Of a stretch of DNA of 64,000 bases, positions 53,161 to 61,130 are shown piece after piece. Location of the stretch: assembly GCF_009760405.1 (NCBI RefSeq), contig NZ_WRPP01000001.1, positions 1,736,001 to 1,800,000 of the forward strand, in the 5' to 3' direction. Positions within the stretch are counted from its first letter, which is position 1. Each line of letters begins with the position of its first letter. The notes under the pieces are model-generated. The model had not been told where the DNA came from and searched no databases. It saw only the letters and a program-made list of their open reading frames with translations. Both the position numbers and the translations under genes were made by a program. The stretch is from Nocardia terrae (lineage in GTDB: Bacteria; Actinomycetota; Actinomycetes; Mycobacteriales; Mycobacteriaceae).

Positions 53161-54057
53161 ATGACGGAAAGCAAGAGCGCCGAGAGCGCCGGGCCGTCGG
53201 GATCGCCCCCGACCGAGCGGGTCGTGGCCGTAGTGGAACTGCTCGCGGGCCGCGGTGAGCCGATGTCGGTCTCGGAGATCGCCGGGGGACTCGATCTCAA
53301 CAGATCGACCGTCGGCCTGATCCTCGGTGCGCTCGAGGGCGCCGGATGGGTAGCGCGGCGGCAGGATCGGCGCTATGAACTGGGCGTCGGCCTGGTCGGG
53401 GTCGCCGAGGCCGTGCGGGAGACCGTTCCGCTGCTGCACGGTCACGATCACGCGCTGCGCGCACTGGCGGACCGCACCGGATGCGGTGTCGCCCTTGCCC
53501 ATATCGGGACCCGAGAGGCGACCATCGTCGGAATCGCGCGCGGCAACGCGGGCATACCCACTGAGGTCGGCATCGGCACCCGTCTGCCGCTCGCGGCACC
53601 GTTGGGCGCGACCGTCGTCGCACATCGCCCGCCCAACTTGCGGCGGGCCTGGCTCGACACGGCCGCACCCGAACTGCGGCAAGCTCTTTCGTCGGCCCTC
53701 GAGATCATCGCCGACACCGGACTGGCGGTGTTCGCTCTCGGCCGCACCGATCCGCGGCTGTTCGCGATGCTCGCCGAGATGAGCGAAGTGCTGTCCGCGC
53801 ATCCGGGGCGGGTCGCTCTGCGCCGCAGAGTCTTCGACATGATGACCGAGTTGGCCGCCGCACCGTACGACCCCGATCGGATCGCTGCCGAGGGACCGTT
53901 GTCCATCAGCTTCCTCGCGGCCCCGATCGCCGTTGGTTCCGGTCGCCCGGCGTACGAACTTCAACTGGGCCCCATGCGAACCGGGGTCGAACAGGCCGAG
54001 CGGGAGCTGATGATTCGCGAATTGCTCGGCACAGCACGGGAATTGGTTAGCATCTGA
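53161..54057 (+). CDS. IclR-family transcriptional regulator
   Basis: A 298-residue IclR regulator. The winged helix-turn-helix MSVSEIAGGLDLNRSTVGLI lies near residues 36-55. The effector domain follows but lacks some usual landmarks, so it is a divergent member. ATG at 53161 begins MTESKSAES. It is transcribed away from the DUF1254/DUF1214 pair across an operator-like palindrome; IclR proteins typically control a divergent catabolic unit and themselves. It converges with the amidase gene. Confidence 0.83.
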   Translation: MTESKSAESAGPSGSPPTERVVAVVELLAGRGEPMSVSEIAGGLDLNRSTVGLILGALEGAGWVARRQDRRYELGVGLVGVAEAVRETVPLLHGHDHALRALADRTGCGVALAHIGTREATIVGIARGNAGIPTEVGIGTRLPLAAPLGATVVAHRPPNLRRAWLDTAAPELRQALSSALEIIADTGLAVFALGRTDPRLFAMLAEMSEVLSAHPGRVALRRRVFDMMTELAAAPYDPDRIAAEGPLSISFLAAPIAVGSGRPAYELQLGPMRTGVEQAERELMIRELLGTARELVSI

Positions 54058-54095
54058 CGATGTTGCCGGGGCTTTGATCGGTATCGCGGTGGCCG

Positions 54096-55517
54096 TCAAC
54101 GAATCGTCGGGCCGGGGCGCAGTTGTCCGACGTTCTGCTCGATCGAATACGCCGCACGGAGGACTTGGCCGTCTCGGTGATGAGGTCCGACAAGCTGAAC
54201 CCCGACCGGCAGTCCCTGCGGGCTCAGTGAGATCGGCACGGTGATCGCCGGATTGCCGGTGTCGTTGAAGACCGAGGTGTAGGCGATGGGCAGTGTCCGG
54301 GTGCGCAGCGCGGTGGCGAGGTCCGGTCCGGTGGCGGGCCATGCGGTGGTCGGAGTGGTCGGTGTGAGCAGCAGATCGCAGGTATCGAACACGCGCGCGG
54401 CCCAGGCGTCCAGTTGTGCGCGATGACGCCAATACGCGGCGAATTGCGCGACGTCGGTGCCGCGAGCTTGGTCGAGTTGCGCGGCGAAGCCGGGTTCGAG
54501 ATCGCCCGGGCGTTGGTCGAATTCGGATTCGAGCCGGGTCAGCCGGACGAAGGCGAGCACGTGCTGGCGTGCTCGCAGATGTTCTGCGTAGTCGTCCGCG
54601 CCGGGCAGCTTCGACGTGTCATGGATGACGTCGTGACCCGCCGCGTGCAGGATCTCCGCGGCGGTATCGAGCGCCACCCGCAATGTCGGTTCGGGGTCGG
54701 CGACACCGAGGGTGGGGTTGACCGCGATCCGCAAGGGCCGCAACGGTTCATCCAGCAGAGCGCGATAGGAGACGCCGGGATCCGGCAACGAGAACGGGTC
54801 CGACGCATGGAATCCAGCGGCCACGTCCAAGTGCAGGGCGGTGTCGCGGACCGTACGGGCCATCGGCGTCGCGCAGCTGTGGCGCGCCCACCCGTGCATG
54901 GTGGACGGTCCTTCCGGAATCCGCCCACGAGTCGGTTTGAGCCCGATGATGCCGCACAGGGCAGCGGGGATCCGAGTGGAGCCGCCGCCGTCACTCGCGG
55001 TGGCGAGGGGAACCATCCCGGCCGCGACGGCGGCCGCCGAACCACCACTGGAACCTCCCGGTGACCTCTCGAGATCCCAAGGGTTGCGGGTGATACCGAA
55101 CAGATCGTTGGCGGTATGAATGGCCGAACCCAACGGCGGGGTGTTCGTCTTACCGATCACGATGGCACCTGCGGCCCGCAACCGCGAAACGTGCGTGCTG
55201 TCACTCGTACGCGCGGGAGCATCCCGAAATCCGCTGGTACCGAAGCTGGTCGGGAACCCAGCCGCATGCTCGAGATCTTTGACGACCACCGGGATACCGG
55301 CGAGGGGCCCGATTTCGTCGCCACGCGCGATCCGATTCGCACAGATCTCGGCCGCAGCGATCGCCGCATCGTGATCGAGGCTGACGATCGCATTGATCTC
55401 GCCGTTCAGCTCATCGATCCGGTCGAGAGTGTGCTGCATGAGCTCGGTGGGAGACAGTCGGCGCGACCGGATCAGCTCCGTGAGCTCGGTCGCGGATGTG
55501 AACGCCAGATCTGTCAT
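54096..55517 (-). CDS. Amidase signature family amidohydrolase
   Basis: A 473-residue amidase-signature enzyme hydrolysing an amide to acid and ammonia. The Ser-cisSer-Lys triad is visible: lysine in PVVVKDLEHAAG near residue 80, GGSSGGSAAAVAAG with the cis-serine near 155, and the nucleophile serine in DGGGSTRIPA near 179. GatA orthology is unlikely because gatB/gatC are not nearby. ATG at 55517 is chosen because family proteins begin with this helix. A candidate TetR operator at 55599-55620 stands about 80 bases upstream and matches those at the CoA-transferase and TetR genes 15 kb away. Confidence 0.9.
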   Translation of the reverse strand: MTDLAFTSATELTELIRSRRLSPTELMQHTLDRIDELNGEINAIVSLDHDAAIAAAEICANRIARGDEIGPLAGIPVVVKDLEHAAGFPTSFGTSGFRDAPARTSDSTHVSRLRAAGAIVIGKTNTPPLGSAIHTANDLFGITRNPWDLERSPGGSSGGSAAAVAAGMVPLATASDGGGSTRIPAALCGIIGLKPTRGRIPEGPSTMHGWARHSCATPMARTVRDTALHLDVAAGFHASDPFSLPDPGVSYRALLDEPLRPLRIAVNPTLGVADPEPTLRVALDTAAEILHAAGHDVIHDTSKLPGADDYAEHLRARQHVLAFVRLTRLESEFDQRPGDLEPGFAAQLDQARGTDVAQFAAYWRHRAQLDAWAARVFDTCDLLLTPTTPTTAWPATGPDLATALRTRTLPIAYTSVFNDTGNPAITVPISLSPQGLPVGVQLVGPHHRDGQVLRAAYSIEQNVGQLRPGPTIR

Positions 55518-55598
55518 CGCGCAGCCTGCAGGGACATGATGCCTACTTCCTTCAGCGCCCTGGCATCGCTGCCACGGCCACAATCAAATCAACGATCC

Positions 55599-55620
55599 GA
55601 TAGTAACTAATCGTTAATAA
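55599..55620. promoter_or_regulatory. Candidate TetR operator before the amidase
   Basis: GATAGTAACTAATCGTTAAT shares the GTAACTA-N-CGTTA core with the sites at 39809-39839 and 40527-40547. It suggests that the TetR encoded at 39889-40497 also governs the amidase. Confidence 0.55.
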
Positions 55621-55751
55621 GATGCATACCGTGCGTGGCAAGGGCGAACGTCGGCATGGGCAGACCCTGCCGCTCGGCCGACCTTCGGCCCATGTCGGCA
55701 AGCCGAACCCGCCTGCGGCACCGTGCCGCACAACGGCCCGTGTGGACGGGT

Positions 55752-56175
55752 CCTCGTTGCCTCATGGGCCAGAAGGTGCGGCTGCAGGTCCGAAGCCGGG
55801 CGTACGTCCGAACGGTCGATGCGGCGGAACCGGTGGGATGCATTGGGAATTCAAGTGCCATTTTGCGTGCCATTTTGCGGCCGAAATGGTGGGAGTCCAC
55901 GGGCTCTGGTCGGACATGATGGGCAGCGTCGGGATCGTGAAATCGCAGGTCAGAATAGGGGAACCCCCAAGATCGCCAGGTCAGCGAATGATCTTGGGGG
56001 TTCTACGAGATGATGAAGAAAGACTAGCTAGTACCAGGCATTTCGACAGCGCGGCGGGGTTATTTTCGGCTGGCGGAGTGCCACTTCGAATCGGTTCGGG
56101 AGCTGTAGGTGCGGTCGGGTCCTTCTTCGTCGGTGGGTGGATGGTGAAGGACTGACTGTTTCTACTGGTCAGGGC
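55752..56175 (+). repeat. Long intergenic repeat, copy C (att-like)
   Basis: Third copy of the repeat. It starts with a degenerate tRNA-like piece (CTCGTTGCCTCATGGGCCAG, with a T-arm-like GCAGGTCCGAAGCC). GTGCCATTTTGCG direct repeats follow (about 55855-55881), then the GAACCCCCAAGAT / ATCTTGGGGGTTC palindrome (55961-55973 and 55991-56003, 17-base loop) and the GTCCTTC / GAAGGAC hairpin (56119-56125 and 56146-56152). Similarity fades near 56175, so the tail found in A and B is missing. The first GTGCCACTTT pair is reduced to one site. Orientation is the same as A and B. Confidence 0.72.
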
Positions 56176-56314
56176 CGACCTGCCTACCGCTCACTTGCGG
56201 ATGGCTGTGACGACGCCTTCACCGGCGTAGGCCCCGACAACGATCGCCTCAACACCGATGGGTGTGAGCGTCGGCCGACGGCAGCGGGAACTCATGATCG
56301 GTCACGAACGCGTG

Positions 56315-56635
56315 CTATGAGAACGACGGATCATGTTGCGGCAGTATCCATCGCGCCTGCTCCGGACCTTCATCGAGGCGGCACACCGCATACACGCTCT
56401 CGGGCCAGACGACGAGTCCCTCGTCTTCGGGGCTCTCGCCGAAACGATCGGTCGGGTGGGCAAGCGGCAACTCCACCACGTGCCGTCGCATAGGAGACCG
56501 AGCGCACAACTCGGCCGCCAAACGTGCTCCGATCACGGTCGGTCGAGCTGTGCCCACCGCGAACTGGATGAGGAAGCCGGAATCGCCCCGGTTCGCGGTG
56601 AAGAATCCCAGGGCCGGGTCAGTTACGGCGACCCG
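56315..56635 (-). pseudogene. Possible coding remnant downstream of PadR
   Basis: The minus-strand frame from about 56635 to a stop at 56315 reads protein-like sequence (TDPALGFFTANRGDSGFLIQ, then RHVVELPLAHPTDRF and VYAVCRLDEGPEQARWIL). It has no ATG or ribosome-binding site at its head and overlaps the PadR 3' end; the only start is a GTG at 56557 without a Shine-Dalgarno. I do not recognise the family. The rest of 56176-56618 holds nothing clear. Confidence 0.25.
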
Positions 56636-57185
56636 ACTCCAGGCGTACGAGCGTGAGTTCGAGCCATGCGATATAGCTCGCTGTGGAGGCGTATCCCTGT
56701 TCGTGTGCCAGGGTTTGCAGTTCGCGGGCCCAGGACGGATCCAGGTCCGGGATCTGTGGTTCGTAGTCGGCCGGGAACGGTGCGGCCGCGGAGAGGTTGT
56801 CGTGGCGGCGGCGGTATTCCAGTTCCGTACGCACGATATCGATGGCGATCTTGCGGTCCAGTTGGCCCGCGAAGATCAGACGCAGCTTGAAGTCCGGATC
56901 CATCGGGCGCGGCGACGGCTCGAACGGTGACCGCGCCCATTCCAGTAGTGCTTCGCGACCGGCGGCGGTCAGCGAGTAGATCTTCGCGTCGGGCCGGCCT
57001 TCACGCGGGTCCACCTCGAAATCCACCCAGCCACTGTCGACGAGTTTGCTCAGCCGGCGGTAGATCTGCGGCAGTTGCACGCCGTATCCGATGTAGCGGC
57101 CCGGGCCGTCCATCCAGCGGCGCAGGTCGTATCCGGAGTATCGGCCCAAGGCCAGCGCACCCAGCATCACGCAATCGAGCTGCAT
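56619..57185 (-). CDS. PadR-family transcriptional regulator
   Basis: A 188-residue PadR regulator. The winged helix opens with LGALALGRYSGYDLRRWMDG, then LPQIYRRLSKLVDSGWV and the basic wing PDAKIYSLTAAGREALLEW. The C-terminal helices (about 100-188) serve dimerisation. A palindrome with core TTCCTAGGAA lies just upstream (57190-57212), and a matching site is found before the endoglycoceramidase gene (57871-57888). It is a paralog of the partial gene at 63621, with the same DLxxWMxGPGxxIGY opening. Confidence 0.88.
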   Translation of the reverse strand: MQLDCVMLGALALGRYSGYDLRRWMDGPGRYIGYGVQLPQIYRRLSKLVDSGWVDFEVDPREGRPDAKIYSLTAAGREALLEWARSPFEPSPRPMDPDFKLRLIFAGQLDRKIAIDIVRTELEYRRRHDNLSAAAPFPADYEPQIPDLDPSWARELQTLAHEQGYASTASYIAWLELTLVRLESGRRN

Positions 57186-57189
57186 CCGT

Positions 57190-57212
57190 ATACTATGTTC
57201 CTAGGAATGTAG
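57190..57212. promoter_or_regulatory. PadR operator candidate at its own promoter
   Basis: TATGTTCCTAGGAATGTA with the perfect 10-bp palindrome TTCCTAGGAA at 57198-57207, immediately before the PadR start (57185). The same TATGTTCC-AGG-TA layout occurs at 57871-57888. Confidence 0.6.
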
Positions 57213-57265
57213 ATGCGCGCCATCCTCAACCGAGGCGGCGATGTCAAGCGTCAAGCGTCAAGCGG

Positions 57266-57858
57266 TCAGTGCTCAGCGGAAGCCCGTGTGCCCGGCTGAA
57301 GAATCCGGGAATTGGCCGAGCGTGCCGCCACCCGGTAGCGGAAGCAGTACGAGTCGTGACACATGTGAGAGCCACCGCGGATCACCCGATTCGCTCCGGA
57401 CGGCAGGTCCATCGACAAGGCGGGCGAGTTCTCGCCGTGCTGAACGGTCCAGGCGTCGGCACACCATTCCCAGACATTGCCGCAGCTGTTGTAGAGGCCG
57501 AATCCGTTGGGCGCGAACGCGTTCACCGGTGCGATGCCCTTGCAGCCGTCCGCTGCGGTGTGCTTGGCCGGAAACGAGCCACGCCAGATGTTGCAGCGGT
57601 ATTCACAGCCGGGATCGAGTTCGTCGCCCCAGGGATACCGTGCCTGCGCACGCCGCCACGGGCGGCGTACTCCCATTCGGCCTCGGTGCGGTAGCCGGTC
57701 GCGTCGGCAAAGGCCGCGAAGCGATCGTTGGAGACCGCGCAGGCGTCGATGAGGAACGGGCGCAAGCGAACCCGGCGCACCGGCCCCTCGCCGTCACCCG
57801 GATATCCACTGCCGTCCTCGGTGCCCATGAGGAACTCGCCGCGGCCTCCTCGGCTCAA
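57266..57858 (-). pseudogene. Decayed formylglycine-generating enzyme
   Basis: The frame from 57858 reads an FGE N-terminus (GEFLMGTEDGSGYPGDGEGP, then DATGYRTEAEWEYAARGG). Between TGY and TEAEWEY about 80 residues found in the intact FGE (42608-43576) are missing; the T-[DE]-A-E sequence present on both sides suggests deletion between short repeats. A one-base frameshift after ARGG then moves the rest to another frame: ARYPWGDELDPGCEYRCNIW, NVWEWCADAW and the intact catalytic block GGSHMCHDSYCFRYR. The protein cannot be made as an active FGE. It is divergent from the endoglycoceramidase gene. Confidence 0.85.
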
Positions 57859-57870
57859 ATCATCGCCTGA

Positions 57871-57888
57871 TATGTTCCAAGGTACATA
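57871..57888. promoter_or_regulatory. PadR operator candidate before the endoglycoceramidase
   Basis: TATGTTCCAAGGTACATA: TATGT/ACATA arms around CCAAGG, the same design as the site at the PadR promoter. It lies 52 bases before the TTG start of the GH5 gene and 13 bases before the damaged FGE start on the other strand. Confidence 0.6.
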
Positions 57889-57939
57889 GTCTGGTCTGGA
57901 TTAGCGGCAACCCCCGCCGAGAAAAGCAGAGGAGGCGTT

Positions 57940-59505
57940 TTGCCGAAGAAATTGTCGACCGCGTTCCGGGTGGTCGGTGGGCGGATCGGGATCCTCGGCG
58001 GCGTGGCCGTCGTAGCGCTCACCGTCGCGGCATCGCCGGCCCCGGCCGAGCCGGTCGCCGAACCGGGTGCCTGGCTGCATGCCGATGGCTCGGCGATCCG
58101 TGATGCGTCGGGGCGGCAAGTGCTGCTCCACGGCGTCAACGTCGTCGCGAAGACCGCGCCGTACTACGTCTCTACCGATGGGCCGCTGGCCTTTGGTCCC
58201 GGCGATGCCGACGCCATCGATGCGGCCGGGTTCAATGTGGTGCGGCTCGGTCTGCAGTGGAAGGGTCTCGAACCGGGAACCTTGCCGCCCGACAGCTCGC
58301 AGATTTGCGGTCCCGGTGCGGTCGAGGATCCGGGTCAGTACGACCCGAAGGTGGTGTCCGACTACCTGGACCGCATCGAGGACACTGTCGATATGCTCGC
58401 CCAGCGCCACATCTACACGTTGCTGGACATGCATCAGGATGTCTTCTCCGAACGATTCGGCGGTGACGGGGCACCGGATTGGGCGCTGTGCACCGACGGC
58501 GCTCCGATCGTGACGACGCCCAGCAAGATCGGCGGAGTGATGCCGGCGGCGCAGAACGCAGTGGGCCATTTCTGGCGTAACGACGTCCGTGGCGGCCTAC
58601 AGCAGGAATTCCAGCGCGTATGGCGTGCCGTGGCAACGCGATTCGCCGACGATCCGTGGGTGCTGGGCTATGACCCGTTCAACGAGCCGATGAGCTTTCG
58701 ATCCGCCGGCACCTCGATGGACACCTTGACCCAATGCTTCTACGCCGGAAGACAGGATCCCGGCCGATCGGCCATCGGTGATGAGCTCTCCTGCCCGGCG
58801 ACGGTGCCGGACGATGGTGTACTGCAGGCGATCAGGTCGGTCGATGCCCGGCATATGCTGTTACCGGAACCCCCCGTCGTCGGCGGCAGCGATCTCGGCC
58901 CGATGCCGTTGTCGAATACTGCGGTCAACGTCCACGACTACTGCCTGCTGAGCGTCGTGTCTCGTAATCTGCTGGGCGGTACCGGATTCAGCACCGGGTG
59001 CCGCGACTCCGAACAGGCTGCCATGGATCGAACCGTCGCCCATGCGAACGGGCAGCCACTCCTGATGACCGAATTCGGGGCCGAGGACGATCAATCCGAC
59101 CTCGCCACCGTCGCCGACCTCGCCGATCAGTACACGACCGGATGGGTTTACTGGGACTGGGCTACCTATGGTGCCGGTGGCGACCAGGCGGGCACCCAAC
59201 CGCTGCAAGACGATCTCCGACTGCGCCCCAAGGCCGTTGCCCTGGTCCGCGCGTATCCGACTCATATCGCGGGCACGCTGACCGCCCTGCAATACAACCC
59301 GGACACCCGCGTGATGACCGCGACCTACCGCGCTACCTCGTCGGACCCCACGGATATCGTCGCCCCGGCCTTCGCCTACCCCGACGGCTTCTGCGCCACC
59401 GCCGGCGATGCGCAGGTCCACACCGCCGGCGATCGAGTCTCCGTCGTCGCCGAGGCTGGGCAGAATCCGGCCGTCACCATCCGTCCGGGGCGTTGCCCGG
59501 CCTGA
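57940..59505 (+). CDS. Exported GH5 endoglycoceramidase-like glycosidase
   Basis: A 521-residue exported glycoside hydrolase of clan A, GH5. The start is TTG at 57940, with AGGAGG four bases upstream and a signal peptide behind it (ILGGVAVVALTVAASPAPAE). The acid/base glutamate is in YDPFNEPM (about Glu249) and the nucleophile in LLMTEFGAEDD (about Glu378). The opening GAWLHADGSAIRDASGRQV and LLHGVNVVAK and the aspartate-rich DMHQDVFSERFGG match rhodococcal endoglycoceramidases, which cut the whole sugar chain from glycosphingolipids. A C-terminal beta domain follows. It is probably controlled by the PadR at 56619 via the 57871 site. Confidence 0.88.
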   Translation: MPKKLSTAFRVVGGRIGILGGVAVVALTVAASPAPAEPVAEPGAWLHADGSAIRDASGRQVLLHGVNVVAKTAPYYVSTDGPLAFGPGDADAIDAAGFNVVRLGLQWKGLEPGTLPPDSSQICGPGAVEDPGQYDPKVVSDYLDRIEDTVDMLAQRHIYTLLDMHQDVFSERFGGDGAPDWALCTDGAPIVTTPSKIGGVMPAAQNAVGHFWRNDVRGGLQQEFQRVWRAVATRFADDPWVLGYDPFNEPMSFRSAGTSMDTLTQCFYAGRQDPGRSAIGDELSCPATVPDDGVLQAIRSVDARHMLLPEPPVVGGSDLGPMPLSNTAVNVHDYCLLSVVSRNLLGGTGFSTGCRDSEQAAMDRTVAHANGQPLLMTEFGAEDDQSDLATVADLADQYTTGWVYWDWATYGAGGDQAGTQPLQDDLRLRPKAVALVRAYPTHIAGTLTALQYNPDTRVMTATYRATSSDPTDIVAPAFAYPDGFCATAGDAQVHTAGDRVSVVAEAGQNPAVTIRPGRCPA

Positions 59506-59608
59506 ATCCCGTTACACAGCAAGCTGATTGCCGATTGACGGCGCCGGTGATCAGCGCCCCTGACTCGAGAGGGCGGGGTCGAGGTTCCGGGCTCGATCTG
59601 GCGCCGCA

Positions 59609-60786
59609 GTGGTGTTTGACGTAATGATTGCGTCAAATTATCGCGGTGTCATGCTGTTCCCGACGCCTGAATTGACCGCCGCTGACGTTCGTGTCCTTGC
59701 TGATATGGACCGGATGCGTGCCGATCTGCGTCATGAGCTTCAGGGCAAGCCTGGCAAATGGGTGGGTGGGCTGCGCAAATTCTTGACGGCGGATGCTGTC
59801 GCTGCGTCGAACTCCATCGAAAGGTTCAAGGTCTCCACCGTTGATGTGCAGGATCTGATCGCCGGTGAACGAGATGTCGAGGTTTCGGGGGAGAACAGGG
59901 GCGAGACGCTGGCGTACGAGCGGATGATGACCTACATCCAAACATTGCATGATGTAGGCGATTTCGGCTAGGGCAAGGGTTTTTTCAACGCGCTCCATTG
60001 GATGCTGCAGGGGCACCGGCACGCCGAGCGTCGCCCGGCCGGGCAGTGGCGTCGCGGCCCCGTGTACGTGACCGATGCCGCGATCCGAGCATCGCTGCCT
60101 ACACCGCCCCCGATGCTGAGCTGGTGCCAACCTTGATGGAAGAGCTTGTGGGTTGGCTCGGTGTCGAGCACGGGACGCACCCGCTCGTGCGTGCGGCGAT
60201 GGCGCACCTGCATCTGGTGTCCATTCATCCGTGGGCCTATGGCAACGGACGAATGTCGCGATCACTGCAAACCTTGATGATCGCCCGTGAAGGTGTTCTC
60301 GCGCCGGAGTTCTCGTCCATCGAGGCGTGGCTCGGCCGGCCGGGTAACACGTGGGAGTACTACCATGTGCTCGGTCGACGGGGCAGTACTTACCGTCCGG
60401 ATCAGGATGTGTCCGAATGGATTCGGTTCAACTTGACGGCCTATCACCAGCAAGCGCAAACCGTGCACGCTCGATGGGTTCGGTCCGGCACGGTGTGGGC
60501 GAAGCTCGAGGAGTACGTCACGGGTATCCGCCTCGATGAGAGGGTTGTGAGCGCGTTGCATGATGTCGCGATGTCCGGTCGCGTCCGTCGAACCCGATAT
60601 GAGCAAGCCGAAGGGTTGAGTCTGCAACAGGCGCAACGCGATCTGCGTGACCTTGTCGTGCTGGAGGTGCTCGAGCCGGTCGGTCGCACCCGAGCACGCT
60701 TCTATACTGCCGGACCGCGTTTTCCCGCCGACGTGCTGGAGGTCGCCGGCACCCCTACGACCCTCCAGAATCCGTACGCCGGGTAG
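59609..60786 (+). pseudogene. Fic-family protein, broken by a stop codon and a frameshift
   Basis: The first frame (59609-59971) gives a typical Fic N-terminus (LRKFLTADAVAASNSIERFK, YERMMTYIQTLHDV) and then TAG at 59969-59971, where relatives usually have tyrosine. The same frame continues KGFFNALHWMLQGHRHAERR up to VYVTD, where one base is missing; the next frame resumes RDPSIAAYTAPDAELVPTLM and runs to 60786. The catalytic loop reads HPWAYGNGRMSR, with tyrosine in place of the acidic residue of HPFxDGNGR. Three independent defects indicate loss of the AMP-transferase function. It abuts the initiator-tRNA fragment. Confidence 0.8.
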
Positions 60787-60850
60787 GGAAAGGCGTTCGC
60801 GCTGCCCGCGGCAGCCGAGTGGTTGCTCATCACTGGGATGATGACGAAGG

Positions 60851-60902
60851 CGCTGGGCTCATAACCCAGAGGTCGCAGGCTCAAATCCTGTCCCCGCTAC
60901 CA
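60851..60902 (+). other. 3' fragment of an initiator tRNA-fMet gene (att-site remnant)
   Basis: The sequence contains a complete anticodon stem-loop (CTGGG at 60853-60857, CTCATAA loop with anticodon CAT, CCCAG at 60865-60869), a T-arm (GCAGG / CCTGT around CTCAAAT), the acceptor strand CCCCGCT and the encoded ACCA. The GGG/CCC anticodon stem identifies the initiator tRNA. The 5' half (acceptor and D arm) is absent; the upstream bases do not pair with CCCCGCT. The terminator follows directly. This is what is left on the distal side when an element integrates into the 3' half of a tRNA gene. One T-loop base differs from the usual sequence. Confidence 0.8.
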
Positions 60903-60903
60903 A

Positions 60904-60949
60904 CGAGGGCGGTTCTGACCGGTAGGTTCAGGGTCGCCCTCGACTTTTG
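60904..60949 (+). terminator. Terminator of the tRNA-fMet fragment
   Basis: CGAGGGCG at 60904-60911 pairs with CGCCCTCG at 60935-60942 and is followed by ACTTTTGT. It is placed right after the CCA end, as expected for a tRNA transcript. This shows that the DNA to the right is the original downstream side of the tRNA gene. TTTGGCATCA follows at 60970-60979. Confidence 0.65.
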
Positions 60950-61130
60950 TCGAGGTTCGTGGCAGCGGATTTGGCATCATCCCGATTCGGCTGTGCCGAC
61001 GGTCACCGGATTCTCCTTCTGCCTCGCTGTATGTGGTGTCCATGCGAGGAGGACACCGCTCGTTTCGAGCCGGGCAGACCCTTTCCAGCAGCTCCCGCAC
61101 GGCACCCAGTGGGAGGTAGGCCGTGTTCCC

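Noticed and set aside
54096..55517. GatA subunit of the tRNA amidotransferase
   Set aside because: The amidase signature is shared, but no gatB or gatC is adjacent and the gene is linked to a TetR-type operator, which fits a catabolic amidase better.
60787..60902. A complete tRNA-fMet gene
   Set aside because: The anticodon arm, T arm and acceptor 3' strand are present, but no 5' acceptor strand or D arm can be paired upstream, so it cannot fold as a tRNA.
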